Shown one piece after another: positions 32,422 through 40,746 of a DNA stretch of 64,000 bases. The stretch lies in contig CAZGRL010000008.1 in assembly GCA_964528155.1 (NCBI GenBank), positions 1-64,000 of the forward strand. Reading direction: 5' to 3'. The position numbers were made by a program, and so were the translations under genes. The notes beneath the pieces were generated by a model. The model was not told the origin of the DNA, did not search any database, and was given only the letters and a program-made list of their open reading frames with translations. The stretch comes from G001797105 sp964528155. Lineage in GTDB: Bacteria; Chloroflexota; Anaerolineae; Anaerolineales; E44-bin32. Numbering within the stretch: the first letter of the stretch is position 1; each line of letters opens with the position of its first letter.

Positions 32422-33729
32422 TTGCCATACTCGGATCGCGGGCGGATGGCCTTCGGTCGGCCTGACTGCCGGGCGGCCGAGCAGGTAGGTGAGGTTCCGA
32501 CTTTGAGTTCAGAGAAGAACGGTCTCGTCCATTCTCTTTCGCTGGTCCGTGCGAAGATTGCGGGGATGTTCCTGGCTGTCCCGGTGCGTATCAAGATCGC
32601 CGGGATCATGCTCTTGCCCGTCTTGATCCTGGGCTTCAGCCTCAATTATTGGATCCGAACCGGCCTTTCGGACTGGCTCTCGTGGTTGCTCGACTCGAAC
32701 CGAGTGCGCGTCGCCATGCAGGCCGGATCTCGGAGCGTGCTCCTGGTAACCGCGTTGGCCGCGATCGTTTCCATCCTCTTGACGTATGTCCTGATGCTCC
32801 TGCTCACCCAGCCGCTGCTCGAGCTTCGCCAGATCGTCCGCCGCATCGGTCAGGGCGATCTGTCTTCGCGAGCCAAAGTCTGGGCACATGATGAGATCGG
32901 CGAGGTCGGTCGCGAAGTGAATCACATGGTGGAGCGTCTGGCGGAGGCCCATCAAGACCAACTTGATAAGAACCGCCGGCTCAAGGCGCTCAATCACGTC
33001 GCCACTTCCGTTGGACGCGATCTCGACCTGAATGTCGTCCTCGATGTCGCCCTGCGTTCGACTCTCGATGTCATGGAGCTCGAGCAGGGCTGGATCTTTC
33101 TCAAGGAGCCCGGCTCCGACCGGTTTCACCTGGCGTCGAACGTCGGTCTTGACCCTGACGAAGTGGCCTCCCTGGAAGACACAAACGGGGAACCATGCCA
33201 ATGTCAGCGGTCGCTGATGCGAGGCGAGTTGGCGGGTCGGGCGATCCTGCGCGAGTGCGGGAACGAGGCGCTACGATCGAACGGGAGCAGCGGCCCGGTG
33301 CGCCACATCAGCATCCCGATCACCGCACGTGGATCGGCGTTCGGGGTGATGAATCTCCGATGGCTTCCACCCTCCGAGCCCGGGCATGAGGACATCGAGC
33401 TTCTCTCGACCATCGGCGCGCAAATCTCCGAAGCCGTCGCCAACGCCCGTCTGCACGCGACGGTGCGCGAGAAGGAAGCCGCCCGCCGTGTCCTGTTGGC
33501 GGCATTGATGAAGGCCCAGGAGGATGAGCGTTTGAGGCTTGCGCGCGAGCTTCACGACGGCGCCGGTCAGGCGTTGACGAGCCTGCTCGTTCGTCTCAAG
33601 GCGATGGAGGATCCGGGGGACGATCGGGATATTGCCGGGATGTTTCGGCGACGATCGAGCGAGTTCGGGGCATCGCCTATCGTCTCAGGCCGGCGGCGCT
33701 GGAGGAGCTTGGGCTCGAAGTCGCCTTGA
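32422..33729 (+). CDS. Sensor histidine kinase, N-terminal part (frameshifted)
   Basis: Membrane sensor kinase of the NarX/DegS (HisKA_3) type. It has two transmembrane helices (about residues 55-75 and 95-125), a HAMP region (TQPLLELRQIVRRIGQGDLSS), a GAF domain with a Cys-rich CQC motif, and the phosphoacceptor region LARELHDGAGQ with His378. From about residue 405 the translation stops matching the family. The expected continuation TIERVRGIAYRLRP lies in another frame, so one base was lost or two gained between the five-G run at 33615 and about 33650. The start codon is uncertain. Confidence 0.8.
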   Translation: MPYSDRGRMAFGRPDCRAAEQVGEVPTLSSEKNGLVHSLSLVRAKIAGMFLAVPVRIKIAGIMLLPVLILGFSLNYWIRTGLSDWLSWLLDSNRVRVAMQAGSRSVLLVTALAAIVSILLTYVLMLLLTQPLLELRQIVRRIGQGDLSSRAKVWAHDEIGEVGREVNHMVERLAEAHQDQLDKNRRLKALNHVATSVGRDLDLNVVLDVALRSTLDVMELEQGWIFLKEPGSDRFHLASNVGLDPDEVASLEDTNGEPCQCQRSLMRGELAGRAILRECGNEALRSNGSSGPVRHISIPITARGSAFGVMNLRWLPPSEPGHEDIELLSTIGAQISEAVANARLHATVREKEAARRVLLAALMKAQEDERLRLARELHDGAGQALTSLLVRLKAMEDPGDDRDIAGMFRRRSSEFGASPIVSGRRRWRSLGSKSP

Positions 33730-34118
33730 GGACTCTTGCCGAGGACATGACCGGGGAAGCGGGCCTGGAGCTGCGTTTCGATTCGAGCCTGGGCAAGGCA
33801 CGCTTCCCCGAAGAAGTCGAGACCACCCTGTACCGAATAGCCCAGGAGGGCCTGACCAATATCGTCCGACACGCTGATTGTCGATCCGTGCACATTGAGC
33901 TCATCCGCCTCCCATATGCAGCCTGCCTGCAAATCGAAGACGACGGCTGTGGATTCAATCCAGATGAGCTCGCCCGCGCCGGTGGAGCCCGGAGCCTGGG
34001 ATTGATCGGCATCCGGGAGCGGGCTGAAATCCTCGGCGGATCGGTGGCCGTCTTGTCCGCCCCCCACTCGGGAACCAGTCTCCAAGTCCGAATCCCACTT
34101 CTCGAGGAAGGCCGGTGA
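33726..34118 (+). CDS. Sensor histidine kinase, C-terminal ATPase part (frameshifted)
   Basis: HATPase_c domain that belongs to the kinase at 32422, 130 aa from a nominal TTG. The homologous frame is open from about 33620. N-box QEGLTNIVRHA, G1 DDGCGFNP and G2 RSLGLIGIRERAEILGG are intact. The stop overlaps the GTG of the response regulator by four bases, the normal kinase-regulator arrangement. The split is either a real mutation or an assembly error. Confidence 0.8.
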   Translation: MRTLAEDMTGEAGLELRFDSSLGKARFPEEVETTLYRIAQEGLTNIVRHADCRSVHIELIRLPYAACLQIEDDGCGFNPDELARAGGARSLGLIGIRERAEILGGSVAVLSAPHSGTSLQVRIPLLEEGR

Positions 34119-34774
34119 GCGACGGTCCGATCGGGGTATTCCAGGCGGACGACCATCAGGTTCTGCGTGAAGGGTTGCGGACGTTACTGGAGAGGCAGCC
34201 GGACATCGTCGTCGTCGGAGAGGCGGAAACCGGGAGGGCGACCGTCGAACAGGTTCAGAAGACCGAGCCCGACGTGCTCGTCCTTGACCTGGGCATGTCC
34301 GATATGAACGGCTTCGAGGTCATGCGCGAGCTGAGCCGCCTGAAGTCAGCCACGCGCATCGTCGTCCTTTCGATGCACAGCGGAAGAGACTTCGTCATGC
34401 AGGCGCTGCGAGCTGGGTGCCACGGCTTCGTCCCGAAATCCTCGACCCACACCCATCTGATCCAGGCAATCCGCGCCACGTACGCCGGGGAACGCTTCCT
34501 CGATCCGAGCGCCACGACCGCGGTCGTGGCCGAGCTGCTGGACCGCGGAGAGGAATCCCGGCTCCTCGAACAACTGTCGCAGCGAGAGACCGAGGTCCTG
34601 AAGTTGACTGCGCTTGGGTACACGAGCCGGGACATCGGCGAACGCCTGGCCTTGAGCCCGAAGACGGTCGAGACTTACCGCCAGCGGGCGATGACCAAGC
34701 TCGGCCTGGAACAGCGCGCCGACCTGGTCCGCTTCGCTCTTCGGGCAGGCTTGCTGCGAAACACTGCCGAGTAA
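34115..34774 (+). CDS. Two-component response regulator, NarL/LuxR family
   Basis: Response regulator of 219 aa. The receiver domain has the acidic pair (QADDH), phosphoacceptor Asp in VLVLDLGMSD and Lys in VPKSST. A LuxR-type helix-turn-helix follows (SQRETEVLKLTALGYTSRDIGERL, SPKTVETYRQRAMTKLG). GTG 34115 overlaps the kinase stop. It lies directly upstream of rdhA and is the likely regulator of the dehalogenase genes. Confidence 0.93.
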   Translation: MSDGPIGVFQADDHQVLREGLRTLLERQPDIVVVGEAETGRATVEQVQKTEPDVLVLDLGMSDMNGFEVMRELSRLKSATRIVVLSMHSGRDFVMQALRAGCHGFVPKSSTHTHLIQAIRATYAGERFLDPSATTAVVAELLDRGEESRLLEQLSQRETEVLKLTALGYTSRDIGERLALSPKTVETYRQRAMTKLGLEQRADLVRFALRAGLLRNTAE

Positions 34775-34780
34775 CCCCAC

Positions 34781-34829
34781 TTCCTGACCCCCTGATCTGC
34801 TACAGCAAGCCCCGCCCGGGTGTCAGGAA
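34781..34829. promoter_or_regulatory. Inverted repeat upstream of rdhA (candidate operator)
   Basis: TTCCTGAC (34781-34788) is repeated in inverse orientation as GTCAGGAA (34822-34829), 33 bases apart, in the gap between the response regulator and rdhA. It could be a binding site for that regulator or a weak stem-loop. No -10/-35 pair stands out. Confidence 0.3.
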
Positions 34830-34940
34830 ATCCCCCACAAGACCGCTCGTCTTTCCCGATACGCTCCTTCGTCACGCCGTGCTACGGTTTCTATGAACTC
34901 TTGGCGCATAGGATGTTCGATTCATGAACAGGAGGAAAGC

Positions 34941-36332
34941 ATGGCAGAGGAGCGCAAGCGCATTAGCCGGCGTGACTTCTTCCGCGTGGCCGGGCTAGGC
35001 GCCGGGGCGACCGTCGCCACAACCAAGGTGGCACAGCCGCCCGAAAAGCCTGAGTCCGGCATCATGGGAGATCCGGCCGGCAGGCCGAAGAGGGCCTGGT
35101 GGGTCAAAACGGTTGACAAGCCCACCGTCGAAGTCGATTGGAGCCAGGTCCAGCGATACGACGAGCGGAATGGCACCGTTCGAGGTCCTGGCATGGCCAA
35201 CTACGTTGGTCAAGAAGAGGTCGATCGACTGAGCAAGGTCAACGCTGAGAGGACCACAGAGCGTATTCTGAATAACGAGCCCGGCTACACCTTGAAGGAC
35301 TACGCTCTGGGTGCGGCCCAGGGTGCCGGCCCATCCCAGTCGTTCCTTGGCCCGCAAAAGGCGGCAACCCCCGAGGAGCGCGGCGTGCCCCGGTGGGAGG
35401 GGACACCGGATGAGGCGGCCCGCATCGTGCGCGCCGCCATGCGTCACATCGGCGCGGCTCAAGTTGGTTTCGTCGAGTTGGACGAGAATACCCGCAGGCT
35501 GATCTACTCGGTCGATCCGGACGGCAAGAAGATGATCTTCACTGATGACCCGGTCGCCTCCGAGGACGACGAGGCGCGCTACATCCCCAACAGCTGTAAG
35601 TACGCCATCGTCTACCTGGTCCAGATGTCCGAGGAAACGTTAAAACGGGCGCCGACGGAGCTTGCCTCCCAGACGACATCTCTCACCTACCTGCGTGGCC
35701 GACAAATCCAGGGCTCGACACAGGAATTCCTGCGCACGCTGGGCTACCAGTGTCTAGGTGAGTCGAGCACCAACGCCCTCGGGATCGCTCCGGCCTTCGG
35801 CGTGATGGCTGGGCTGGGAGAGCTGTCGCGGCTGAATCGGCTGATCTCGCCGGAATACGGCCCGATGGTGCGGGTCTTCAAGATGCTGACCGATCTGCCG
35901 GTCGCCACGGACAAGCCGATCGACGCCGGGATCATGGAGTTCTGCAAGCACTGCAAGAAGTGCGCCGAGGCCTGTGAACCGGGGGCACTCAGCTTCGAGG
36001 ACGAACCCACCTGGCAGGTCCGGGGCGGCTGGAACAACCCTGGGCATAGGGCCTACTTCGAGGACGCGACCAAGTGCATGACCTACTGGCGTGAGGGTGT
36101 TCAGACCAACTGCGGCATCTGCTTCGCTGTGTGTCCGTTCGCCAAGAAGGACAAGTCATGGATCCACACCTGGGTGAAGGCCGGCGTGTCTTCGGCGCCC
36201 GCCCTCGACGGCTTCATGCGCAGCATGGATGATGCCTTTGGCTACGGCGCGCAGAAGGATCCGGAGGAATGGTGGAAGCTGGATTTGCCCGAGTTGGGGA
36301 TCGACACCACGCGGTCGGTCGAGGAGGTCTAG
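34941..36332 (+). CDS. rdhA: Reductive dehalogenase catalytic subunit (RdhA)
   Basis: Respiratory-type corrinoid/Fe-S reductive dehalogenase, 463 aa. It has a Tat signal (SRRDFF at about residues 9-14). The cobalamin-binding NirB12-like region includes FLRTLGYQCLGESSTNALG and PAFGVMAGLGELSR. The C-terminal two-cluster domain has Cys335/338/341/345 (CKHCKKCAEACEPG) and Cys379 with CGICFAVCP (391/394/398). ATG 34941 has AGGAGG at 34930; an earlier frame start at 34893 would put the Tat motif too far in. rdhB follows after 3 bases. The halogenated substrate cannot be read from sequence. Confidence 0.93.
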   Translation: MAEERKRISRRDFFRVAGLGAGATVATTKVAQPPEKPESGIMGDPAGRPKRAWWVKTVDKPTVEVDWSQVQRYDERNGTVRGPGMANYVGQEEVDRLSKVNAERTTERILNNEPGYTLKDYALGAAQGAGPSQSFLGPQKAATPEERGVPRWEGTPDEAARIVRAAMRHIGAAQVGFVELDENTRRLIYSVDPDGKKMIFTDDPVASEDDEARYIPNSCKYAIVYLVQMSEETLKRAPTELASQTTSLTYLRGRQIQGSTQEFLRTLGYQCLGESSTNALGIAPAFGVMAGLGELSRLNRLISPEYGPMVRVFKMLTDLPVATDKPIDAGIMEFCKHCKKCAEACEPGALSFEDEPTWQVRGGWNNPGHRAYFEDATKCMTYWREGVQTNCGICFAVCPFAKKDKSWIHTWVKAGVSSAPALDGFMRSMDDAFGYGAQKDPEEWWKLDLPELGIDTTRSVEEV

Positions 36333-36335
36333 TCG

Positions 36336-36569
36336 ATGGCCGAAAAGGAAACCTTCAAGATCGAGATCGCTCGTCGGTCGTGGTATGAGTGGCTGCTCTG
36401 GGCACTGTGGTTCCTGGCAGAGATCTTCTTCATGCAGAACGCCATTGCCAGCGGTCTAGAGCTCGAGCCTCGGGCGGCGACGATCTTCTGGGTTGTTTTT
36501 GGGGTACTGTTGCTGGCCGGTGCGATCATATGGTTCACCCGGCGGGCACGTTTGAGCGGGGAGAGTTGA
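36336..36569 (+). CDS. rdhB: Reductive dehalogenase membrane anchor (RdhB-like)
   Basis: Small membrane protein of 77 aa with two clear hydrophobic helices (about residues 18-37 and 47-66) and a basic C-terminus. RdhB proteins are similarly short with two or three helices and sit directly behind rdhA. Position and topology carry the call, since sequence conservation in this family is low. It should anchor RdhA on the outer face of the membrane. Confidence 0.75.
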   Translation: MAEKETFKIEIARRSWYEWLLWALWFLAEIFFMQNAIASGLELEPRAATIFWVVFGVLLLAGAIIWFTRRARLSGES

Positions 36570-36631
36570 GTCGACTTCGTCCGAATCTCGAAAGCGACCC
36601 TTGTGCGGTCGCGAACCATCTGCATGTAACC

Positions 36632-36663
36632 GGAGGGAGGGAGCCGACGGGCTCTCTCCCTCC
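36632..36663. repeat. Strong hairpin between rdhB and rdhC
   Basis: The purine-rich arm 36632-36645 pairs with 36650-36663 over 13 of 14 positions around a GACG loop. No T-run follows, so it may act as an mRNA stability or processing element separating rdhAB from rdhC, or as a weak terminator. Confidence 0.5.
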
Positions 36664-36683
36664 AATGTTGACACCGACTGCTC

Positions 36684-37910
36684 ATGAACATGGCCAGTAC
36701 AGCTAGCTCCGGAGTCTCAAATGCCGTTGCCTCTCGAGAACGCAGGCGTTCTCGGAGCCGTCTCTTGGCTGCGCTGACCCTCGTGGCCATCGTAGCGGCA
36801 TGGATCATCGGGGGCTTGAGGAGCCGCCCGGATGTGATCTCCTTCGTTCAGCAGCTCGTCCCCGAAGCCGCGGTCGTCGACGAAGAGGCAGGCCTATGGA
36901 TTGTGCGGGCTTCGAGCGGGGGCCCGATCATCGCCTACGCCGCAACCGAACGTGCCCCCGGATACGGTGGTCCGATCGAAGTCCTCATCGCGATGGACCC
37001 GGACGGAAAAGTCCTCGGGATGGGTGTCCTCGAGAACCATGAGACTCCGGGATTCTTCCGTCTCCTGAGCGCAAATGACTTCTACACGCAGTTCATCGGG
37101 GCTGGTGTCACGGATCCGCTGGACATCGGAGAGGACCTCGATGCCGTGAGCGGTGCAACGCTCAGCTCTGACGGTGTTGCGGCGGCGGCGCGGTTGGCGA
37201 TCCGCGACATCGCAGCAAACGGACTCCAGGTAAGTGTCCCGCCTGAGAAGCAGTCCATCCGTTTCGGTTTCCCGGAGCTGACGTTGATCCTGCTCTTCGC
37301 CGCGGGCTACGTCGGGCACAAGTCTCGTGACGGTAAGTGGAAACGGCGAGTGCGCTGGGGGACGATGCTGACAGGGATGATCGTCCTCGGCTTCGTCTAC
37401 ACCGCGCCGCTCACAATCGCCAACTTCATCTCGCTGGCCAGCGGATACTGGCCCGACTGGCATACCAACCTGTATTGGTACCTTCTCATTGGAGGGATCC
37501 TGTTCGTCACCAGCGCTCAGGGCAAGAATCCGTACTGCTCCTGGTTTTGCCCATTCGGCGCATACCAAGAGTGCCTGGCGGCCGTATCTGGGGCGAAGCC
37601 ATACCGGCCGCGTGCGCTCCACTCCGCTCTCATCTGGGTCCAGAGGGGATTGGCGCTTGCGGCAGTCATCCTGGGGTTAGCACTGAGGCGGCCGGGCGCG
37701 GCAAGCTATGAACCTTTCCCGGTCCTTTTCGACCTGAGGGGCAACGCGCTCGAGTGGGGCCTGCTCGTGGCCGTCAGCCTCGCCAGTCTGATGATGTACC
37801 GACCGTTCTGCAGCTACCTGTGTCCCCTGGCACCGGTCGTGGACTACATCGGCGAGTTTCGGCGCTGGGTCCGCGAGAGCTGGCGCGCCCGGAGGAGGGC
37901 GCGAGCATGA
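36684..37910 (+). CDS. rdhC: RdhC/NosR-like membrane flavoprotein with FMN-binding domain
   Basis: Membrane protein of 408 aa. An N-terminal helix leads into an extracytoplasmic FMN-binding domain whose SGATLSS motif (about residue 155-161) carries the Thr used for covalent FMN attachment. About five helices follow, with two Cys motifs at the membrane boundary (CSWFCPFGAYQEC and CSYLCPLAP) typical of NosR/NirI/RdhC. RdhC proteins are proposed to pass electrons from the quinone pool to RdhA. The flavin transferase gene apbE follows two genes later, consistent with flavinylation. Confidence 0.87.
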   Translation: MNMASTASSGVSNAVASRERRRSRSRLLAALTLVAIVAAWIIGGLRSRPDVISFVQQLVPEAAVVDEEAGLWIVRASSGGPIIAYAATERAPGYGGPIEVLIAMDPDGKVLGMGVLENHETPGFFRLLSANDFYTQFIGAGVTDPLDIGEDLDAVSGATLSSDGVAAAARLAIRDIAANGLQVSVPPEKQSIRFGFPELTLILLFAAGYVGHKSRDGKWKRRVRWGTMLTGMIVLGFVYTAPLTIANFISLASGYWPDWHTNLYWYLLIGGILFVTSAQGKNPYCSWFCPFGAYQECLAAVSGAKPYRPRALHSALIWVQRGLALAAVILGLALRRPGAASYEPFPVLFDLRGNALEWGLLVAVSLASLMMYRPFCSYLCPLAPVVDYIGEFRRWVRESWRARRRARA

Positions 37911-38149
37911 CTGCGAAACGCTTCCTGTTGTTGGCGTTCGTCATCTTGAGTTGTACGCTGATCGTCTTGATCTGGGTCGCCAACATGACCGAACAAGGCG
38001 CCGAGGCCGCCCGGCCGGTCCTCTTCACCGCTGTGCAGGCTGACGAGTCCCACGCCGCCACGCCATCGATCCCACCCGTCCCCACCGCTGAGCCGCAGAT
38101 CAAAACGAGCCCAGTTCCTACCTTGGGCGACGTCCTTGAAGATCAGTGA
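37907..38149 (+). CDS. Small membrane-anchored hypothetical protein in rdh locus
   Basis: Eighty-residue protein whose ATG overlaps the rdhC stop (ATGA). One N-terminal hydrophobic helix (about residues 5-25) is followed by an extracytoplasmic Pro/Thr/Ser-rich tail without cysteines. I do not recognise a family. Tight coupling to rdhC suggests it serves the same membrane complex. Confidence 0.65.
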   Translation: MTAKRFLLLAFVILSCTLIVLIWVANMTEQGAEAARPVLFTAVQADESHAATPSIPPVPTAEPQIKTSPVPTLGDVLEDQ

Positions 38150-38165
38150 CGGGGATCTCTCGGGA

Positions 38166-38693
38166 ATGACGCCATCTCACTCGGGCCTCGGTCGACGAGG
38201 GTTTATCAAGATCGTTGGCTTTTCGAGCCTGGCGGCGGGCCTTGCGATTGTTGCCGGGAGGCGAGGTCTGGCCTCGCTTGGCCTGGCGCGCGTCGTCAAG
38301 ACCCGTCTTCTCATGGGGACCTATATTCAACTCGTACTCTACGCCGATGATCAGCCAGCCGCTCACCAGGCGGCCGACATGGCCCTGGGCCGGATGCAAG
38401 GGTTCGAAGCCCTGCTGAGTCGGCATCAATCCGACAGCGCGCTCAGTTCACTCAACATCCATGGAGCGCTCGATCGACCGCCCGCGCCCCTCGTGGATCT
38501 GCTCAAGTTCTCCCGTCGGATATCCGTGCTGACCTCGGGCGCGTTCGATCTGACCATCGAGCCGCTGGCGCGGCTGATCCGACAGGCCGCCATAGCCGGA
38601 GCAGAGCCAACGCCTGCAAGGCTGAGCCAGGCTGCGCATCTGGTCGACTACACCGCGATCGAGGCCGACGAGGCACGCGTGCGCTTCATGTAG
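38166..38693 (+). pseudogene. apbE: ApbE-type FAD:protein FMN transferase, N-terminal part (interrupted by TAG)
   Basis: First part of an ApbE flavin transferase that would attach FMN to the RdhC domain. It begins with a Tat-like signal (GRRGFIK, then a hydrophobic stretch). ApbE blocks are present: MGTYIQLVLY, the SxL region near residue 90 and SGAFDLTIEPL. An in-frame TAG at 38691-38693 ends the frame after DEARVRFM. The rest of the protein continues in the same frame immediately afterwards, so this is a point lesion, a sequencing error or read-through. TTG 38136 is an alternative start overlapping the previous gene. Confidence 0.8.
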
Positions 38694-38699
38694 GACGGG

Positions 38700-39197
38700 A
38701 TGGCCATCACCCCGGATGGCATCGGCAAAGGGTTCATCCTTGATGAGGGGCTGCGAGTCTTGAAGGGAATGGGTTTCGGGCATGTGATGCTCGACGCCGG
38801 TGGCGATATCGTTGTCTCTCGAGGTCTGGGTGACCCCATGTGGCGCGTCGGGATTCAAGATCCGAGACAACCGGCAGGCCAGCTTAGCGCCCGCGTCTCG
38901 TTGTCGGACGGAGCCATCGCTACTTCAGGGGACTACCTGCATGCGTACACTCCTGATCTCAGTCTGAACCATATCCTTGATCCGCGGACCGGTGCTTCGC
39001 CGATGCAGCTCTCGAGCGCCAGCGTCATTGCCCCGTCCGCGGCGATGGCGGACGCCCTCAGCACAGGCATGATGGTGTTGGGGCCCGACCGGGGCCTCGA
39101 ACTCGTTCGAACTTTCCCTGGCGTTGAGTGCCTCCTCATCACCAAGACTGGCGAGCTTGTGCAGTCGGAAGGCTTCCCCGCCGAGCGACCGGCCTGA
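38700..39197 (+). pseudogene. apbE: ApbE-type FAD:protein FMN transferase, C-terminal part
   Basis: In-frame continuation of the interrupted apbE, 165 aa from ATG 38700. The remaining family motifs are intact: ITPDGIGKGFILDEGL, MLDAGGDIVV, ATSGDYLHAY, HILDPRTGASP and ADALSTGMMVLG. No secondary lesions are seen on either side of the stop, so the TAG is recent or artefactual. This part alone lacks the first FAD-binding elements and should not be active by itself. Confidence 0.8.
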
Positions 39198-39390
39198 AAG
39201 CACAACCGCTCGAATCCTCGCGCGAAAACCCCAGATTGCTGAGGCATTCTCGGCCGATCAGTGCCCATCATGGCCTCTCAAGTTGAGTCGCGCAGTCGTC
39301 CGCCTCGGCACGCTACGCGTCTCGGCTCTCACCTGTGCGAGGGTGAACCGAGATCTCGCCCCTCACTTCAGGGAAGATAGGGAAGTCGGC

Positions 39391-39396
39391 TATACT
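39391..39396 (+). promoter_or_regulatory. Candidate -10 element for the acyl-CoA dehydrogenase/fix operon
   Basis: TATACT lies 74 bases upstream of the acyl-CoA dehydrogenase ATG in an otherwise featureless 272-bp gap. The -35 region (TTCAGG at about 39367, 18-base spacing) is a poor match, so this is only suggestive. Confidence 0.25.
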
Positions 39397-39469
39397 CTGG
39401 GAGCCCCTTCAGCAGCTCCGACAGGGGATCCAGCACCCACTGCTTGATCAGACATCCCGGAGGCCGGTT

Positions 39470-40687
39470 ATGGAATTCCGATTGACATCCGAACAAGAGC
39501 TCTTCAGGCGGACACTTCGCGAGTGGTGTGAGAAGAACCTCGCCCCGCGGGCGGCTGAGATTGACCGGGAGGAACAAGGCATCCCGGACGACATCATCCG
39601 CGGCCTGGCCGTGCAGGGAGTCCTCGGGATCACCATCCCCGAGGCCTACGGTGGCTCGATGATTGAAGGTCAGGCGATGACCCTTGCCAACATCGCCGTT
39701 CAAGAGCTGGCCCGCGCCGACCTGAGCATGTCGGTCCCCGTCTACATCTTGCTCAACCTGGGCTGGGGATACCTGGTATCGCTCTATGGCACGGAGGAGT
39801 TGAAACAACACTTGCTGCCCAAAGTTGCCTCAGGCGAGCACTTCGTCGGGATCTGCACGACCGAAGCTGGCGGCGGATCAGATGTGGCCAACATCAAGAC
39901 CCACGCTCGCAGAGAGGATGGCAAGTTGATCCTCAACGGTGAGAAGGTCTACATCAGCGGCGTCCGCGAGACGACGGAGCAGCGCGACGGGGGTCACCTG
40001 ACGCTCTTCCGCACGGATCCGGACGCCGGCCACCGTGGGTTCACCTTCGCCTACGTTCCCGCCCGTACCTCGGGCGTCTCCCCACTTCTCTTCGAGGACA
40101 TCGGTCGGGGCGGCCTCTCGACCGGCGGTTTTCGGTACAAGGACGCCGCGATCCCCGAATCTTTCATGATCGGCGAGCTGAATCGCGGCTTCTACATGAA
40201 CATGGAAGGCTTCAACGTCGCTCGGACGCTTGTGGCGGCGGCGTGCATCGGCGCGGGCGAGAGGGCGCTGGAGATTTCCACAGAGTATGTGAAGCAACGC
40301 AAGCTCTTTGGTCGGTCGTTGGCGAAGTTCGAAGGTATCTCGTTCGAGATCGCGGAAGACGAGTCGCGTTTGGCGCAGCTGCGCCTGTGGTTGCAGTACA
40401 CTGCCTGGATGATCGATCGGCATTACGAAGATCCGAAATCGTATACGCATCATGACATCAGCCACGCCGTCTCGATCTGCAAGTTGGAGGCGCCGCACCT
40501 GGCCTTCGAGATCGTGAAACACAGCATGATGTACCATGGCGCATTTGCATACACTCGAGAGAGCCCGCTCGGGCTTGCGTTCCGCGGACTGATGTCCTAC
40601 ATCGTCGGCGCCGAAGGCGGGACGAATATCCAGAAGCTGATCATCGCACGCGAAGTCATCGGTGAAGAGTCGGTGCCGTATCGGTGA
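39470..40687 (+). CDS. Acyl-CoA dehydrogenase
   Basis: FAD-dependent acyl-CoA dehydrogenase, 405 aa. FAD and substrate blocks are visible: FVGICTTEAGGGSDVANIKT near residue 125, GEKVYISGVRE, RKLFGRSLAKFEGISFEIAE and the catalytic-base region AEGGTNIQ with Glu382. It is followed by FixC, FixX and both ETF subunits, its natural electron acceptors, so electrons from acyl-CoA oxidation would go to quinone. The chain-length preference cannot be read. Confidence 0.93.
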   Translation: MEFRLTSEQELFRRTLREWCEKNLAPRAAEIDREEQGIPDDIIRGLAVQGVLGITIPEAYGGSMIEGQAMTLANIAVQELARADLSMSVPVYILLNLGWGYLVSLYGTEELKQHLLPKVASGEHFVGICTTEAGGGSDVANIKTHARREDGKLILNGEKVYISGVRETTEQRDGGHLTLFRTDPDAGHRGFTFAYVPARTSGVSPLLFEDIGRGGLSTGGFRYKDAAIPESFMIGELNRGFYMNMEGFNVARTLVAAACIGAGERALEISTEYVKQRKLFGRSLAKFEGISFEIAEDESRLAQLRLWLQYTAWMIDRHYEDPKSYTHHDISHAVSICKLEAPHLAFEIVKHSMMYHGAFAYTRESPLGLAFRGLMSYIVGAEGGTNIQKLIIAREVIGEESVPYR

Positions 40688-40691
40688 TACA

Positions 40692-40746
40692 TAGTCATTT
40701 TGAACGCATGGCGCAGCGAAGCTGCGCCATGCGTTCAAAATGACTA
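40692..40746. repeat. Perfect 26-bp hairpin (loop GAA) after the acyl-CoA dehydrogenase
   Basis: Arms 40692-40717 and 40721-40746 pair perfectly around GAA. The inner 24-bp arm aligns without gaps to those of the hairpins at 1321 (about 16/24 identical) and 9855 (about 15/24). It is followed by a purine-rich GGGGGAGGGGG tract (near 40820), the reverse of the C-rich tracts beside the other two. Confidence 0.9.

Noticed and set aside
33600..33660. Programmed ribosomal frameshift in the histidine kinase
   Set aside because: No X-XXY-YYZ slippery heptamer or clear downstream stem is visible; mutation or sequencing error is simpler.
38691..38693. Pyrrolysine at the apbE TAG
   Set aside because: ApbE has no known pyrrolysine members and no pyl genes or insertion element are visible in the window.
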